A stretch of 54,288 bases of DNA from Verrucomicrobiaceae bacterium UBA7681 (GCA_002482965.1 DLGZ01000069.1:57969-112256); one strand, 5' to 3'. Positions 35,778 to 44,830 are shown, numbered from the stretch's first letter. A program made the numbers and translations. Notes: generated by a model from the sequence alone, not told the origin.

Positions 35778-35890
35778 CCCGCGCCCCTTCAGGGCGCTTC
35801 CTTGAGCAACGATGGGCGGCTCGTGCGACCCAGGGCTTGTCGCTGCGCTCCGGCGCCCTGGGCTGATTCCGTGGGGCCTTCAGCCCCTCT
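35778..35890. repeat. Cluster of three hairpins in an intergenic repeat-like segment
   Basis: Three inverted repeats lie within about 110 bp: GCGCCC-cttca-GGGCGC (35781-35797), CCCAGGGC ... GCCCTGGG with an 18-nt loop (35829-35862), and GGGGC-cttca-GCCCC (35873-35887). Two share the same CTTCA loop. No gene covers this 285-bp gap. The segment looks like a dispersed palindromic element. Confidence 0.55.
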
Positions 35891-35959
35891 GAGGAGCGGC
35901 GATTTGGGGTGGAAAAAGTCGCATTCTCTGCTTGGCAACCTAGGCTGGGGATTGTGGGA

Positions 35960-36484
35960 TCAGGGCTGGAAGGTGCGGTCATTCGGAGCTTGCGCCTGGT
36001 TGTCGTAGGCTCCGAGCCGGATGTTTGGATTGCGATGTCGGAACCAAGCAGCCATTGAAAGCATCTGTTCGTGGGGCATGGCAACCTCATAAACAGTGCC
36101 ACTGCTTGAATGAAGAGTCATGAAGTTGGTGTCGATGACTTGTCCTGCTGCTTTCTGCCGCAAGATGGTAGGATGCGCCCAATAGACGAGTTGAGGTTCG
36201 GTGGCGATTCGCTGAGCTAAGTCGAGTTTCTGGCGACTCCGGTAGAAAACATAACCAAAAAGAGCGCAACCGAGAACGCTTGCAATCGCCCAAGGCGTGT
36301 TTGGGGAAATGAGCAGAGATGCGGCCAATCCGGCAATGCTGATGGTGAAAAGGATGTCGCCGATGAGACGCCCTCGAAGAACCTTGTGCGCAAGGAGTCG
36401 ATAAACGTCGTCTGAAGTGAAGTTCGGAACCGCGACGGAATCCGGGAGGATGAGTTCGAGGATTGGGATGGCTTCGGGTTTCAT
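35960..36484 (-). CDS. Two-TM membrane protein of unknown function
   Basis: A 174-aa protein. Residues 1-40 are soluble; two adjacent transmembrane helices follow (LIGDILFTISIAGLAASLLI and PWAIASVLGCALFGYVFY) with a short turn between. A C-terminal domain has VYEVAMPHEQMLSMAAWFRHRN. No family is recognised. The last codons (RTFQP, then TGA) lie in a 19-bp sequence identical to the 3' end of the pseudopilin D gene at 37448. Confidence 0.65.
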   Translation of the reverse strand: MKPEAIPILELILPDSVAVPNFTSDDVYRLLAHKVLRGRLIGDILFTISIAGLAASLLISPNTPWAIASVLGCALFGYVFYRSRQKLDLAQRIATEPQLVYWAHPTILRQKAAGQVIDTNFMTLHSSSGTVYEVAMPHEQMLSMAAWFRHRNPNIRLGAYDNQAQAPNDRTFQP

Positions 36485-37447
36485 TGCAGAACGAGCGGGA
36501 AGGTGCCTGATTGATTTGTGATTAACAAATCTGTTATTGGGCGAGCATGGCGATGGGGTATTGTTTTGTCGAGTGCCAATGGGTTTGCGGCGGCATCGGT
36601 TTTGCGTCGCAGGACGGGGACGTTTGCGCTGGCATCGCTCCGCGATGCGAGTGCGATCATGTGGGAGCGGGGCGTGATAACGAGGGGTGTCGCTGCGCTC
36701 AACCGCCTCGCTACAGGCTGGGATGGCGCTGCCATCCGGGAGGGGGCGAACCTTTTGGGGTGACTCTGGTAGGTGAGAGAGAATGCTAATGTCTTGTGGT
36801 ATGGCGTGAGCTGGGCGTCATGTGGAAAGCGGGGGCTCTTTCTTGGCTAAAGCTTCCATCTTCGCTCTTCGAGCTACGAAGCTCCTGAACTCAAGGCGGC
36901 TCGATTGTGGAAAGGAGAGTGACTTTTTCGGCTTGGAGGGCGGCTGCGCAATCCTGAAAGATGTATGCTGCCGCTTTCGAACGTCTCGCGGCGCGCGTGC
37001 GCCGACCGGCGGGCGGAAGTCCACCGGCTCCCGCCCTCGAATAAGCAGTAGGATGCGTGAGCTGATCTGCACGTCGAAAGCGGTAGCTGCGTTCGTGCCT
37101 CACTGCGCAACCGCAGTCCATATTGGGAGGCGTGCGCAGAGCTTTGGGAGTGAGGCCGTGTCATTTTGAAAAGGAGACGCATTTAGAGCAAGGCACGTCC
37201 ACTGACGCGAAGTGCCGGGTGTCGATGCAACCGTGGAAGTTATTCGGGAGGACAGACCTACTGGCAGGCTGTTTCTTGCTGCGGGATCTCAGTTCAAATG
37301 AGGGGGCGTGCAGTTGGCGCGTAACACGCCGGAACCGGCTTCCTCCTTCGCTAAAGCTACGGAGGAAACGAAAGCCGGGACTACAAAACGTGGTGGCCGG
37401 ATTTTTTTTGCTTTGTTGCGCGACGGTGGTTTCACTGGGATTGCCAG
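36485..37447. other. Gene-free, repeat-bearing stretch of nearly 1 kb
   Basis: No convincing gene. Frames on both strands are short and Arg/Ser-rich. It contains the inverted-repeat element at 36940-37114, a near-palindrome cttcgctcttcgagctacgaag around 36855, and a hairpin at 37335-37378 whose arms (CCGGCTTCCTCC and GGAGGAAACGAAAGCCGG) enclose ttcgctaaagctac. This looks like a site where dispersed repeats accumulate. Confidence 0.6.
36940..37114. repeat. 175-bp imperfect inverted-repeat element (MITE- or REP-like)
   Basis: The left arm GCGGCTGCGCA, 16 bases, GCTGCCGCTTTCGA is mirrored on the right by TCGAAAGCGGTAGC, 16 bases, TGCGCAACCGC. The two conserved blocks are separated by 16 unconserved bases in both arms. 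The centre contains a further GC-rich palindromic part (GCCGGCGGGCGG ... CCACCGGCTCCCGCC-like). No coding capacity and no flanking duplication that I can see. Confidence 0.65.
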
Positions 37448-38068
37448 TCAGGGCTGGAAGGTGCGGAGGCGGCCGGTGGCGGGGTCGATCTGGAGGGTGA
37501 CGAAGTTTTTCAGCTTGGGGTCGCGGAGGTGGGCGTCCTTTTCGTGGAGGGTGAGGAACCAGGGCTTGGTGGGCTGGAGGGCGGGGCTGCCGTCTGAGTG
37601 GAAACGGAGGGCGATGTAACGGCCGTAGATGTCGGTGGCGTTTTCTTTGAAGCCGAGGTCGATGATGGAGGAGCGGGTGGCGTCTGCGCTGATTTCGATT
37701 TCCTGATCGAGATTGATGACGGTGCCGACGGGCTCAAAGACGTCGATGGCGGGAGCGGTGGATGTGGTGTCATCTTCTGGCGGGCGGAGGGTGAGGATGC
37801 GGAGCTTGCGCAGGGTGGAGCGGCCATCGATGAGGTCGGCTGCTTCGTAGAGACGGAGTTCGGCGTCGGTGTTGAAGAGGATGGCGAGGGACTGGGTTTC
37901 GAGGAGGCGGTTTTGCACGGTGTCTGCGGCGGAGCGCAGGCGCGCGGAGGCGGCGATGCCTGCTATGTAGGGAGCGCTGAGCACGGCGATGACGGCGATG
38001 ATGCTGACGACGACGAGGAGCTCGATCAGGGTGAAGCCGGAGCGGTGGTGATGGGAGTGGGGGGACAT
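37448..38068 (-). CDS. Pseudopilin, Verru_Chthon cassette protein D-like
   Basis: A 206-aa protein from the ATG at 38068 (MSPHSHHHRSGFTLIELLVVVSIIAVIAVL). GFTLIELL is a type IV prepilin processing site: cleavage after G and methylation of F, with E at +5. The long N-terminal helix is followed by a GspH-like beta domain (ADTVQNRLLETQSLAIL, RYIALRFHSDGS, NFVTLQIDPATGRLRTF). It is last in a four-gene minus-strand cassette A-B-C-D and most like TIGR02596 (recalled, not searched). The frame continues far upstream through a Pro/Ser-rich stretch with no conserved features, so the later ATG is right. A 403-bp minisatellite region separates it from gene C. Confidence 0.75.
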   Translation of the reverse strand: MSPHSHHHRSGFTLIELLVVVSIIAVIAVLSAPYIAGIAASARLRSAADTVQNRLLETQSLAILFNTDAELRLYEAADLIDGRSTLRKLRILTLRPPEDDTTSTAPAIDVFEPVGTVINLDQEIEISADATRSSIIDLGFKENATDIYGRYIALRFHSDGSPALQPTKPWFLTLHEKDAHLRDPKLKNFVTLQIDPATGRLRTFQP

Positions 38069-38099
38069 GACGGGTGACGGAGGGCGAATGAACGGGGCG

Positions 38100-38465
38100 G
38101 GGTGGTGGGATCGAGGAGGGAGGAAGAGGAGGCGGGAGGGGGATCGCGGAGTTGGGGCTGTGGCGGGGCGGATTGATCGAGGACGAGTTCGAGTGGGAGG
38201 ACGAGGAGGAGAGGTATCGGAGGAAGAGGAAGCAGACGAGGAAGCAGAGAGGAAGCAGAGAGGAAGCAGAGAGGAAGCAGAGAGGAAGCGGGGCTGGAGC
38301 TGTGGCGGGGCGGTTTGATCGAGGACGAGTTCGAGTAGGAGGACGAGGACGAGGACGAGGACGAGGGGTATCGGAGGAAGAGGAAGCAGACGAGGAAGCG
38401 GGGCTATTGTTGAGGCGGGGCGCTTTGATCGAGGACGAGAACGAGAACGAGAACGAGAACGAGGA
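38100..38465. repeat. GA-rich minisatellite between pseudopilin genes C and D
   Basis: Nested tandem repeats: a larger unit (gcggggcg, ttgatcgaggacgag) occurs three times with gatcga at 38175, 38317 and 38427. Inside are runs of an 11-bp unit agaggaagcag (four near 38255-38290), a 6-bp unit gacgag (about five near 38340-38370) and a 6-bp unit aacgag (four near 38440-38462). Purines dominate the plus strand and pyrimidines the minus, which is the transcribed strand of the cassette. No ordinary protein is encoded. Confidence 0.8.
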
Positions 38466-38471
38466 GGCGGA

Positions 38472-39572
38472 TCAATATGTGCGGGAATCCCAGCGGGCGT
38501 TGCGGAGGGGGACGGTGCTGGAGAAGACGGTGTAGTTGAGGCGCTTTTGATTGAGCCATGACTCGAGGCTGGCGAGGTCGGCGTCGTAGGCGGTGGCGTC
38601 GGTGAAGGGGGCCTGGGCCTGATCGAGGTAGTCGACGGGGGATTGCTGATACTCCTGCGCCCACTTGGCGGCGGAGGCTTCATCGAGGGCGACCATGGTG
38701 ACGACGACGAGGGGCGGGAGGAGGTGCTGCGTGCCCTGGGTGACATTGCCTGCGGCATCGACGGTGACTTTATCGACGTCGGGGGTGGCGTTGTTGACGT
38801 CGAGCGAATTGTAGGTGTAGCTGGGGGCGATCCAAGAGGGGAGCTTCTTGGTGGCGAGGGCGGTCTCTGCGGAGACGCGTGGGGAGAGGATGAGGAGGAT
38901 GATGTTTTCGGCGACGATGCGCGTGGATTGTTCAAGGTCCTGACGGAACCAGTCGATGGGATGGGTGTAGATGGTGTTGCCTTGAAAGGGTGCGGTTTGC
39001 TCTGCTGGCGGACGGTACTCGACGAGGCGGTAGCGATAGCGGACGGGGATGGTGTAGTCGGCGAGGAAGGGGGGACGGTTGGTGTTGTCGTCGCCAAACT
39101 GGACGGCGTAACCGCGTGCGTTGAGGAGGCTGCCGAGGCCGCTTTGATCATTCGTCAGTCCGAGTGGTGCTTGGAAAAAGGCGGCGTGACCGGGGGTGCT
39201 GGCGGGAGTGGTATTTGAGCCGAGGAGCTTGGTGGCGGGGCCGCTCTGGAACTGGAGCTCTGAAAAGCGGATGTAGGCGGTGGGTGGTGTGACGGTGCCG
39301 GGGGGCGCTGCGTTTGAACTGGTGCCTTTGTAGTAGTAGTCCCAGTAAGGATTGAGCGTGGCCTGGGAGAGGGTCTTGGTGATGAGCTCAAAGGCCTGGC
39401 GTGCTTCGCGAAACTGCTGGGCTTTGTTGTGCACGCCAGTGACGGAACGGCGCACGGAGTCGAGTGCGGAGACGCAGACGAGCATGAGCAGGGTGAGCAG
39501 GACCATGGAGGCCATGAGCTCCACGATGGTGAAGGCCCGGCGGTGGTGTGAGATGGATGATGAGGGTTTCAT
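38472..39572 (-). CDS. Pseudopilin, Verru_Chthon cassette protein C-like
   Basis: A 366-aa protein. It starts MKPSSSISHHRRAFTIVELM ASMVLLTLLMLVCVSAL: a prepilin site (AFTIVELM) and hydrophobic helix. The large C-terminal domain has YIRFSELQFQSGPA, RYRYRLVEYRPP, RIVAENIILLILSPR, LLPPLVVVTMVALDEASAAKWA and RNARWDS near the end, a GspJ-like arrangement. It matches cassette protein C (TIGR02599) from memory. It overlaps gene B by 4 bp (ATGA), so B and C are translationally coupled. It is probably a minor pseudopilin of a secretion or pilus-like machine. Confidence 0.78.
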   Translation of the reverse strand: MKPSSSISHHRRAFTIVELMASMVLLTLLMLVCVSALDSVRRSVTGVHNKAQQFREARQAFELITKTLSQATLNPYWDYYYKGTSSNAAPPGTVTPPTAYIRFSELQFQSGPATKLLGSNTTPASTPGHAAFFQAPLGLTNDQSGLGSLLNARGYAVQFGDDNTNRPPFLADYTIPVRYRYRLVEYRPPAEQTAPFQGNTIYTHPIDWFRQDLEQSTRIVAENIILLILSPRVSAETALATKKLPSWIAPSYTYNSLDVNNATPDVDKVTVDAAGNVTQGTQHLLPPLVVVTMVALDEASAAKWAQEYQQSPVDYLDQAQAPFTDATAYDADLASLESWLNQKRLNYTVFSSTVPLRNARWDSRTY

Positions 39573-40054
39573 TTTCCTGTCTTGGCGACGACGTAGGAGT
39601 AGCGTTTGTAGGTGTCAGGCAGGGCGGCGGTGAAATCGAAATCTGCGACGGGTGTCTGCTTGAGCTTCACGGTGACGCGACGCAGGAAGGCGTCGTTGAG
39701 GCCGGTGTTGCCAGGGAGCAGTACATCGGTGGCTGGGGGGCTGACTTCGGCGACGAAGGCGATGGCGTCCCTGGCGCGGCCTGTGGGATCCACGGGGACG
39801 GCGTAGGAGTCGAAGTAGTAGCGCTGGTTTTGCTGCGCGCTGGTGGTCTGGGATTGATCGAGCGAGCCGAGGATGTGCTGGGAGATGCGCGAGGCGGCGG
39901 TGACCTCCCCGGCGGTGCGGACGTTGTTCAAGCCATGCGGGAGCAGGCCCATGATGGTGGTGATGCCGAAGGCGGCTATGGCGAGGGCGAGCGTGACTTC
40001 GACGAGGGAGAAACCCTGTGGACGTGGGCGGGGGCTGGAGGTGGGGATGTTCAT
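39569..40054 (-). CDS. Pseudopilin, Verru_Chthon cassette protein B-like
   Basis: A 161-aa protein from the ATG at 40054 (MNIPTSSPRPRPQGFSLVEV TLALAIAAFGITTIMGLL). The prepilin cleavage site is G|FSLVEV. The rest (AASRISQHILGSLDQSQ, YYFDSYAVPVDP, AFVAEVSPP, LRRVTVKLKQTP) is beta-rich, like GspI. It matches TIGR02598 from memory. The open frame continues upstream with Pro/Ser/Ala-rich filler and no signal, so the downstream ATG is chosen. It starts 28 bp after gene A and overlaps C by 4 bp. Confidence 0.78.
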   Translation of the reverse strand: MNIPTSSPRPRPQGFSLVEVTLALAIAAFGITTIMGLLPHGLNNVRTAGEVTAASRISQHILGSLDQSQTTSAQQNQRYYFDSYAVPVDPTGRARDAIAFVAEVSPPATDVLLPGNTGLNDAFLRRVTVKLKQTPVADFDFTAALPDTYKRYSYVVAKTGK

Positions 40055-40082
40055 GGGGTTTTGTTTTTTGAATGGGGGTGGG

Positions 40083-43000
40083 TCAGTTGCCGAACTTGCG
40101 TTTTTCGATGACGCGGAACTGGTAGTGGTTGTCAAGGCTCTCGGGGGAGCCTGTGGTGCTGGTGGTGAAGTCGGGGAGATCTGACTGGGCGGGATCAAGG
40201 AAGCGATCAATGACGGCGGAGCCGCGGTACTCGCTCTCAAAGGTGTCGGCGTCGGTGATGGTGTTGACCGGTGCGGAGCGTGCCTTGCGGATGATCTGGG
40301 CGATGTAGTGAACGCGGTAGGTGTTTGAGCGGGTGGTGACGCGGGGATAGAGATTGGTGTAAGGGCGCTCGCGGGTGTTGTCTCCGGTGAGGCGGCGGGT
40401 GGCCCAGAAGTTTTCCATCTGGGTGTAGTCCGTTACGTCACGATCCGGCACGAGGTGGACATCGCAGATCTCGCTGGGGCTGAGGAAGACTTTGCCGGTG
40501 CTGAAGCGTTGATCGAACTGGGCGAGGGTCTTCTTCGCGTCGATGTTGTAATTCCAGCGCTTGCCTTCGGCGGTGGTCCAGAGGGTGTTTTGATCCGTGG
40601 AGTTGGGGAAGACTTTGTAGCTGGGTGCGTCGCTGGTGGGGACGGCGGTGATGCGCTCGCTGGCAAAGAGGGAGTGGAGACCGCTGGCGCGGCGGATATT
40701 GGAGAATGGGAGGATCTGGTAGTTCAGATTGATCTTGCCGGCGGTGGAGAAGGGCTCGCTGATGGCGTAGGGCTCGACGACGGGCATCCAGAAGTATTCG
40801 AGCAGGAGGTGGTCCGGGGGATTGGTGCCGCCGAGTTTGGATGGACCGCCGGGGTGGCCCTGCTGCGGGCGGAGCTGCAGGGTGCGCCAGGGTTTGCCGG
40901 ACTTCACGCCGGTGGGCAGGGAGCCGAGCGCGCCGGGGGAGGCGATGAGGCGATTGGGCGTGAAGAAGACGCCGTCTACGGTGGTGTGCTGGTTTGACTC
41001 GCTGAGGTAGGGGACGCCATTGACGACGTTGTTTACATTGCCTTCGTCGGGTTTGTTGATGTAGGGGCCGTCGCGTGCGGGGCCGGGGCCGTTGTCAAAG
41101 TCGCCATAGAGCTGTGCGGCGGTGGTGGCATCGCTAAAGTAGGGGAGATCGGGGATGCGGGTGTTGGGATAGGTGGCGCCGGCTTTGGTGGCGACGAGGC
41201 GGCTGGCGAAATCAGACTTGGTGCCGTAGTCGTAACCGGGGAGCTGATTGGAGACGAAATTGGTGAAGCTGTGGGCGAGCCTGCGTGCGCCGTAGTAGCG
41301 GTGCTGCTGCCACTGGCCGGCATCCACGACGGTCATGGCGGAGGTGAGGCGGTAGTCGCCGTGCTTGATGGTGACGGTCTGCACGACGTCGCTGCCTTCT
41401 TCGATCTCAGCCTGGGCCACGGTGGCGGAGAGCTGGGGCTTGAAGAGGCGGGCGGCGGAGTCTTCGGCATCGAAGCCGAAGAAGTAGGCGCCGCGCGAGG
41501 GCTTGGAGCCGGTGCGGGGGGCCACGTTGTCCCGGAAGAGGCGGCCGCGCAGAGTGCCGGTGCTGTTTTTGGTGACGGTGCTGTAAGTGGCGGAGGCGTC
41601 GTTGCGGATGGCTGTCTCCTGAGCCTTGGTGAGGCTGATGCCGAGGGCACCACGATTGTAAAAAGTCCACCAGGCGGGAGCTTCGAGCTTGTCGTTCGCT
41701 GCGGCCATGGCGCTGTTGGACTGCCGCACGAGGGTGGGGGCGGCCACCGTGTTGGCGGGGAAGCCGGGTGTGAGGGTTTGCACGAGTACGGCCTCGGTGT
41801 CTCCGGTGACGGGGACGCGGCCGAAGTGCCCGCTGTAAACCTCGATGGTGAGATCTGATTGGGAGATGGACATGGGCTTGGAGCCGTCGCGACCGACATC
41901 GATGTCCACGAAGTTGCTGATGAGGTTGTAGTTGAGCACGCTGGCGTCATCGGTGGAGGTGGAGGCGGGTTTGACAGTCCAGTCGGCATTGCCCCAATTT
42001 TTGTCAGCGGCCATGGGCGCGCGCGCGATGGCCTCGCGTGCACGCAGGACGCCTTTAAGACCGATGCCGTAGCCGCCGGTCATCTGGCTGCCGTTATTGG
42101 TGGCACGGCGTCCGGTGTAGAGGAGTTCGCTGTCATTGGCGAAGAGCTGCTGGCCATTGACGCGGAATTTTTTGAGGCCGGAAACGCGCACGGTGAACTC
42201 GGGTTCCAGGAGTGTGTAGCCTGCGGCGGGCACGAAGAACTCCAGCAGGAGGCGTGACTGAATGCGGCGGATGCCGGGCTGCAGCGGGGTGTTTTTGTTG
42301 AGCTGGAAGTTCCAGTTTACGGACTGGTAGCCGGGATGCGCGGGGTCCGGGCCGTAGGGGAAGCCTGAGGTTTTTGGCCAGGTCTTGGTGTCTGCCTTTT
42401 CATTGCGGAAGGGATTGGGCGTGGGCACGGGGGGAAAGTTTGAATACCAGCGTGCCTGCGGTGTGGCGCCGTCCATGGTGGGGGCGGAGAGACCGCCGGG
42501 CCTGCCCATGGTGGGATAGACTTCCGGGTAGGGATTGGCGGGGTCGTCGGTGTTGTCCGCAGCGCAGATGAAGTGGAGGCCGACTTCGGTGATGGTGGGG
42601 AAGCGACCGATGCCCTGGAAGGTCTTGCCGCCGGTGCTCCACTGCGAGGGCGTGACCTGACCGTGACCGGGATAGCCGAGAGCTTCTTTAATGCCGGCGT
42701 CATCGGCGTCCGGGCTGTCTGGGTCTGCGCTGAAAAAGCGAGGGTCGGTGAAGGTCTTGAACTGGAAGGTGCGGGATGAGCCGGTGGCGTAGCCGAGCAG
42801 GAAATTCTGCGAGGCATCGACGCCCGGAGTGATGACCTTGGGGTCTTGCACGATGTTGCCATCATGCAGATTGATGCTGCGGACGTAGTCGAAGATTTCG
42901 ACGAGGATCTGCTGGAGGTCGTCGCCGTACTTGGCGCGGAAATTTTGGCTGGGCACGGCAGCAAAACCGGGCATGGGATTTTGCAGGAGATTGTAGAGGT

Positions 43001-44408
43001 AGCTCAGCAGGGCGAGGTTTTCAGGACGCTGGATGTCCTGCGTGGTGGAGTCTGCATTGCCGCGCTGGAAGATGTATTTGCGCAGGCCGCCGGTGCCGGT
43101 CTGGCGCAGGGTGGAGCAGAAGGCGATGAGCTGATCATACGATGTGCCGTAGTCGGTGCCGCGATAGTTGACGGGCCAGAGGGCGATCTTGGGCAGGCCA
43201 TGCAGATTGAGCTCTGGCGAGCGGCTCTGTGCGGTGAGGAAAAAGCCTTTCCGCTGGAGGACATCGTGCGCGTTCACCCCCAGGCCGAAGTTGTTCTCCG
43301 TGCGATCTTCCTGCAGCAGGTATTCATCGAGGCTGGCGTAGAGGCGCTCTTTGCGAAAGGAGGCGAGCTTGATCTGGGCGATGCTGGGGTCCTGGTATGA
43401 CCTGGTGCCGCTGACAGAGCCGCCGATGCCGATCTTGGGCGTGAGGCGATAGATGAGGTCTTTGTCGGGTGCGGTGAGTGTCTTGCCGGGGAAGAGGATG
43501 GGGCTGAGGGCGGTGGTGGCGGGATGGCCGGGGTAGCGCTGGAGCTCTCCATTCACGGGCTGGTAGCGAGCATGGGCGGCGTCTTCCTCATGGTAGAAGG
43601 TGGGGATGGCCCAGGGGGTGGGCTCGGAGGCGGTGTTCACGTTGACCTTGCTGCTTTCGTCATCGGCCCAGAAGGCGATGCGGCCGACGATGGGATTGTC
43701 CACAGTGGGAGAAACGGCGGCGATGAATTTGTTTTGGAGATCAAGGGTGCCGAGGGTGCCATCGCGCAGGAGGTAGAGCCACTCGACGGGCATGGGGAGG
43801 CGCTGGGTATCGCCGCCGGTGGTCTTGACGCCGGTGACGGTGCGGCCATTGGCGAGCTTGTCCGAATAGGAGAAGCCGCTGACGGCGTCCGGCTGACCGG
43901 TCATGGCGCGTGGATCGATGATGGGGAAGTGCAGCGTGGTAGTGCCGGTGGCGTCAATGCGGTGGATCGGGCGATTGAGATCGACGTAGCGTGCCTTGAG
44001 TTCCTGCCATTCCGTGGGCGGGGTGTCGTTGAGGAGGGAGGCTTCAGCATCGGTGCCGCCATTCACGACCATCTGGGAACTGGAGTAGAGCTTGTAGGCG
44101 GCGTGGAGATCGCCCGAGGCATCGTGCTGGCGGATGAGGCCGGGCTGGGAGGTCCAGACTTCGCGGCCGATGTTTTGTGCATTGGGCGTGGTGCCGTTGC
44201 GAAGCTGAGAGATGGCCACATCGACGGCCAAATCGCCGAACTGCCGGACTTGCTGGCCGCTGGCGTAGCGATTGGCTCCCTTCAACTCCGAGCCGGACAT
44301 GGAGTACACGGCGAGCATGAGGGTGAGCATCAGCGCGAGCATGAGCACGACCATGACGAGGGCCATGCCACGGCGGCGCTTTGCGTGAGATGAGAAAAGA
44401 GATTTCAT
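40083..44408 (-). CDS. Large Verru_Chthon cassette protein A-like (PilX/GspK-like)
   Basis: A 1441-aa protein from the ATG at 44408 (MKSLFSSHAKRRRGMALVMV VLMLALMLTLMLAVYSM). The basic start, RGMALVMV core and one long hydrophobic helix resemble PilX/GspK proteins, then a very large exported domain. Visible segments are RIAFWADDESSKVNVNTASE (a GspK-type motif), EYLLQEDRTENNFGLG, RPENLALLSYLYNLLQ, PDHLLLEYFWMPVVEPYAISEPFSTAGKINLNYQI and IYPRVTTRSNTYRVHYIAQI. GspK caps the pseudopilus tip, and this protein is over four times the usual GspK length. It matches cassette protein A (TIGR02600) from memory. It is first in the cassette. The ATG at 44444 is less likely. Confidence 0.8.
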   Translation of the reverse strand: MKSLFSSHAKRRRGMALVMVVLMLALMLTLMLAVYSMSGSELKGANRYASGQQVRQFGDLAVDVAISQLRNGTTPNAQNIGREVWTSQPGLIRQHDASGDLHAAYKLYSSSQMVVNGGTDAEASLLNDTPPTEWQELKARYVDLNRPIHRIDATGTTTLHFPIIDPRAMTGQPDAVSGFSYSDKLANGRTVTGVKTTGGDTQRLPMPVEWLYLLRDGTLGTLDLQNKFIAAVSPTVDNPIVGRIAFWADDESSKVNVNTASEPTPWAIPTFYHEEDAAHARYQPVNGELQRYPGHPATTALSPILFPGKTLTAPDKDLIYRLTPKIGIGGSVSGTRSYQDPSIAQIKLASFRKERLYASLDEYLLQEDRTENNFGLGVNAHDVLQRKGFFLTAQSRSPELNLHGLPKIALWPVNYRGTDYGTSYDQLIAFCSTLRQTGTGGLRKYIFQRGNADSTTQDIQRPENLALLSYLYNLLQNPMPGFAAVPSQNFRAKYGDDLQQILVEIFDYVRSINLHDGNIVQDPKVITPGVDASQNFLLGYATGSSRTFQFKTFTDPRFFSADPDSPDADDAGIKEALGYPGHGQVTPSQWSTGGKTFQGIGRFPTITEVGLHFICAADNTDDPANPYPEVYPTMGRPGGLSAPTMDGATPQARWYSNFPPVPTPNPFRNEKADTKTWPKTSGFPYGPDPAHPGYQSVNWNFQLNKNTPLQPGIRRIQSRLLLEFFVPAAGYTLLEPEFTVRVSGLKKFRVNGQQLFANDSELLYTGRRATNNGSQMTGGYGIGLKGVLRAREAIARAPMAADKNWGNADWTVKPASTSTDDASVLNYNLISNFVDIDVGRDGSKPMSISQSDLTIEVYSGHFGRVPVTGDTEAVLVQTLTPGFPANTVAAPTLVRQSNSAMAAANDKLEAPAWWTFYNRGALGISLTKAQETAIRNDASATYSTVTKNSTGTLRGRLFRDNVAPRTGSKPSRGAYFFGFDAEDSAARLFKPQLSATVAQAEIEEGSDVVQTVTIKHGDYRLTSAMTVVDAGQWQQHRYYGARRLAHSFTNFVSNQLPGYDYGTKSDFASRLVATKAGATYPNTRIPDLPYFSDATTAAQLYGDFDNGPGPARDGPYINKPDEGNVNNVVNGVPYLSESNQHTTVDGVFFTPNRLIASPGALGSLPTGVKSGKPWRTLQLRPQQGHPGGPSKLGGTNPPDHLLLEYFWMPVVEPYAISEPFSTAGKINLNYQILPFSNIRRASGLHSLFASERITAVPTSDAPSYKVFPNSTDQNTLWTTAEGKRWNYNIDAKKTLAQFDQRFSTGKVFLSPSEICDVHLVPDRDVTDYTQMENFWATRRLTGDNTRERPYTNLYPRVTTRSNTYRVHYIAQIIRKARSAPVNTITDADTFESEYRGSAVIDRFLDPAQSDLPDFTTSTTGSPESLDNHYQFRVIEKRKFGN

Positions 44409-44791
44409 GGAATGGGATGGGCAGGTGAGAAGCGACGAAGGCACGGGAGCAGGGCGCTCAAACGTGAGGGCTCAGGAAGCCCGGTGAGGGGTGGTGCGAG
44501 CCGTGGAAAAACGGATCGGTGGTGGCTGCGGACTTCGTTGGCGGTCGCGTCAGCGGTGCAGAGCAGGCTGTCAAAAAAGCATCAACAGAGCCGGAAGATG
44601 TCCGGAGCGGATGCGGGGATGATTGAAGCTGGCGGGGAATTTTTCATGAAGGCGTTCCGTGAGAGGCCGCCGCCTTTCCCATGAAGTGGGATCAGGGCGG
44701 GGTATGTTCTGGAGGTGGAACCTTCCGTGTGCCGGATCGGTGCAGGGCGGCGTTTTTGAGGTGCCGCTTTAATTCATATCGTAACAGTGGG

Positions 44792-44830
44792 TTATTAAAC
44801 TTTCAAATCATCCTTGTCTAGTAGGATATT
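44792..44830 (-). promoter_or_regulatory. Promoter with CCTACTAG motif upstream of the pseudopilin cassette
   Basis: Minus strand: ATATCCTACTAGACA with TAGACA as -35, a 17-bp spacer, and TAATAA as -10. It differs at one base from the CCTACTTG seen at the other four sites. The leader to the start of gene A is long, about 380 bases, and has no gene of its own. Confidence 0.45.

Noticed and set aside
36485..37447. Small genes in the 1-kb gap (frames of 60-125 codons)
   Set aside because: No conserved features, overlapping on both strands, and coinciding with palindromic repeats.
38100..38465. CRISPR array
   Set aside because: Repeats are nested, variable and directly adjoining, with no regular spacers and no cas genes.
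37448..39151. A 567-codon minus-strand frame covering pseudopilin D
   Set aside because: Only the last 206 residues show a real protein (prepilin start at 38068); upstream it is Pro/Ser-rich sequence produced by GC bias and the minisatellite, and it overlaps gene C in another frame.
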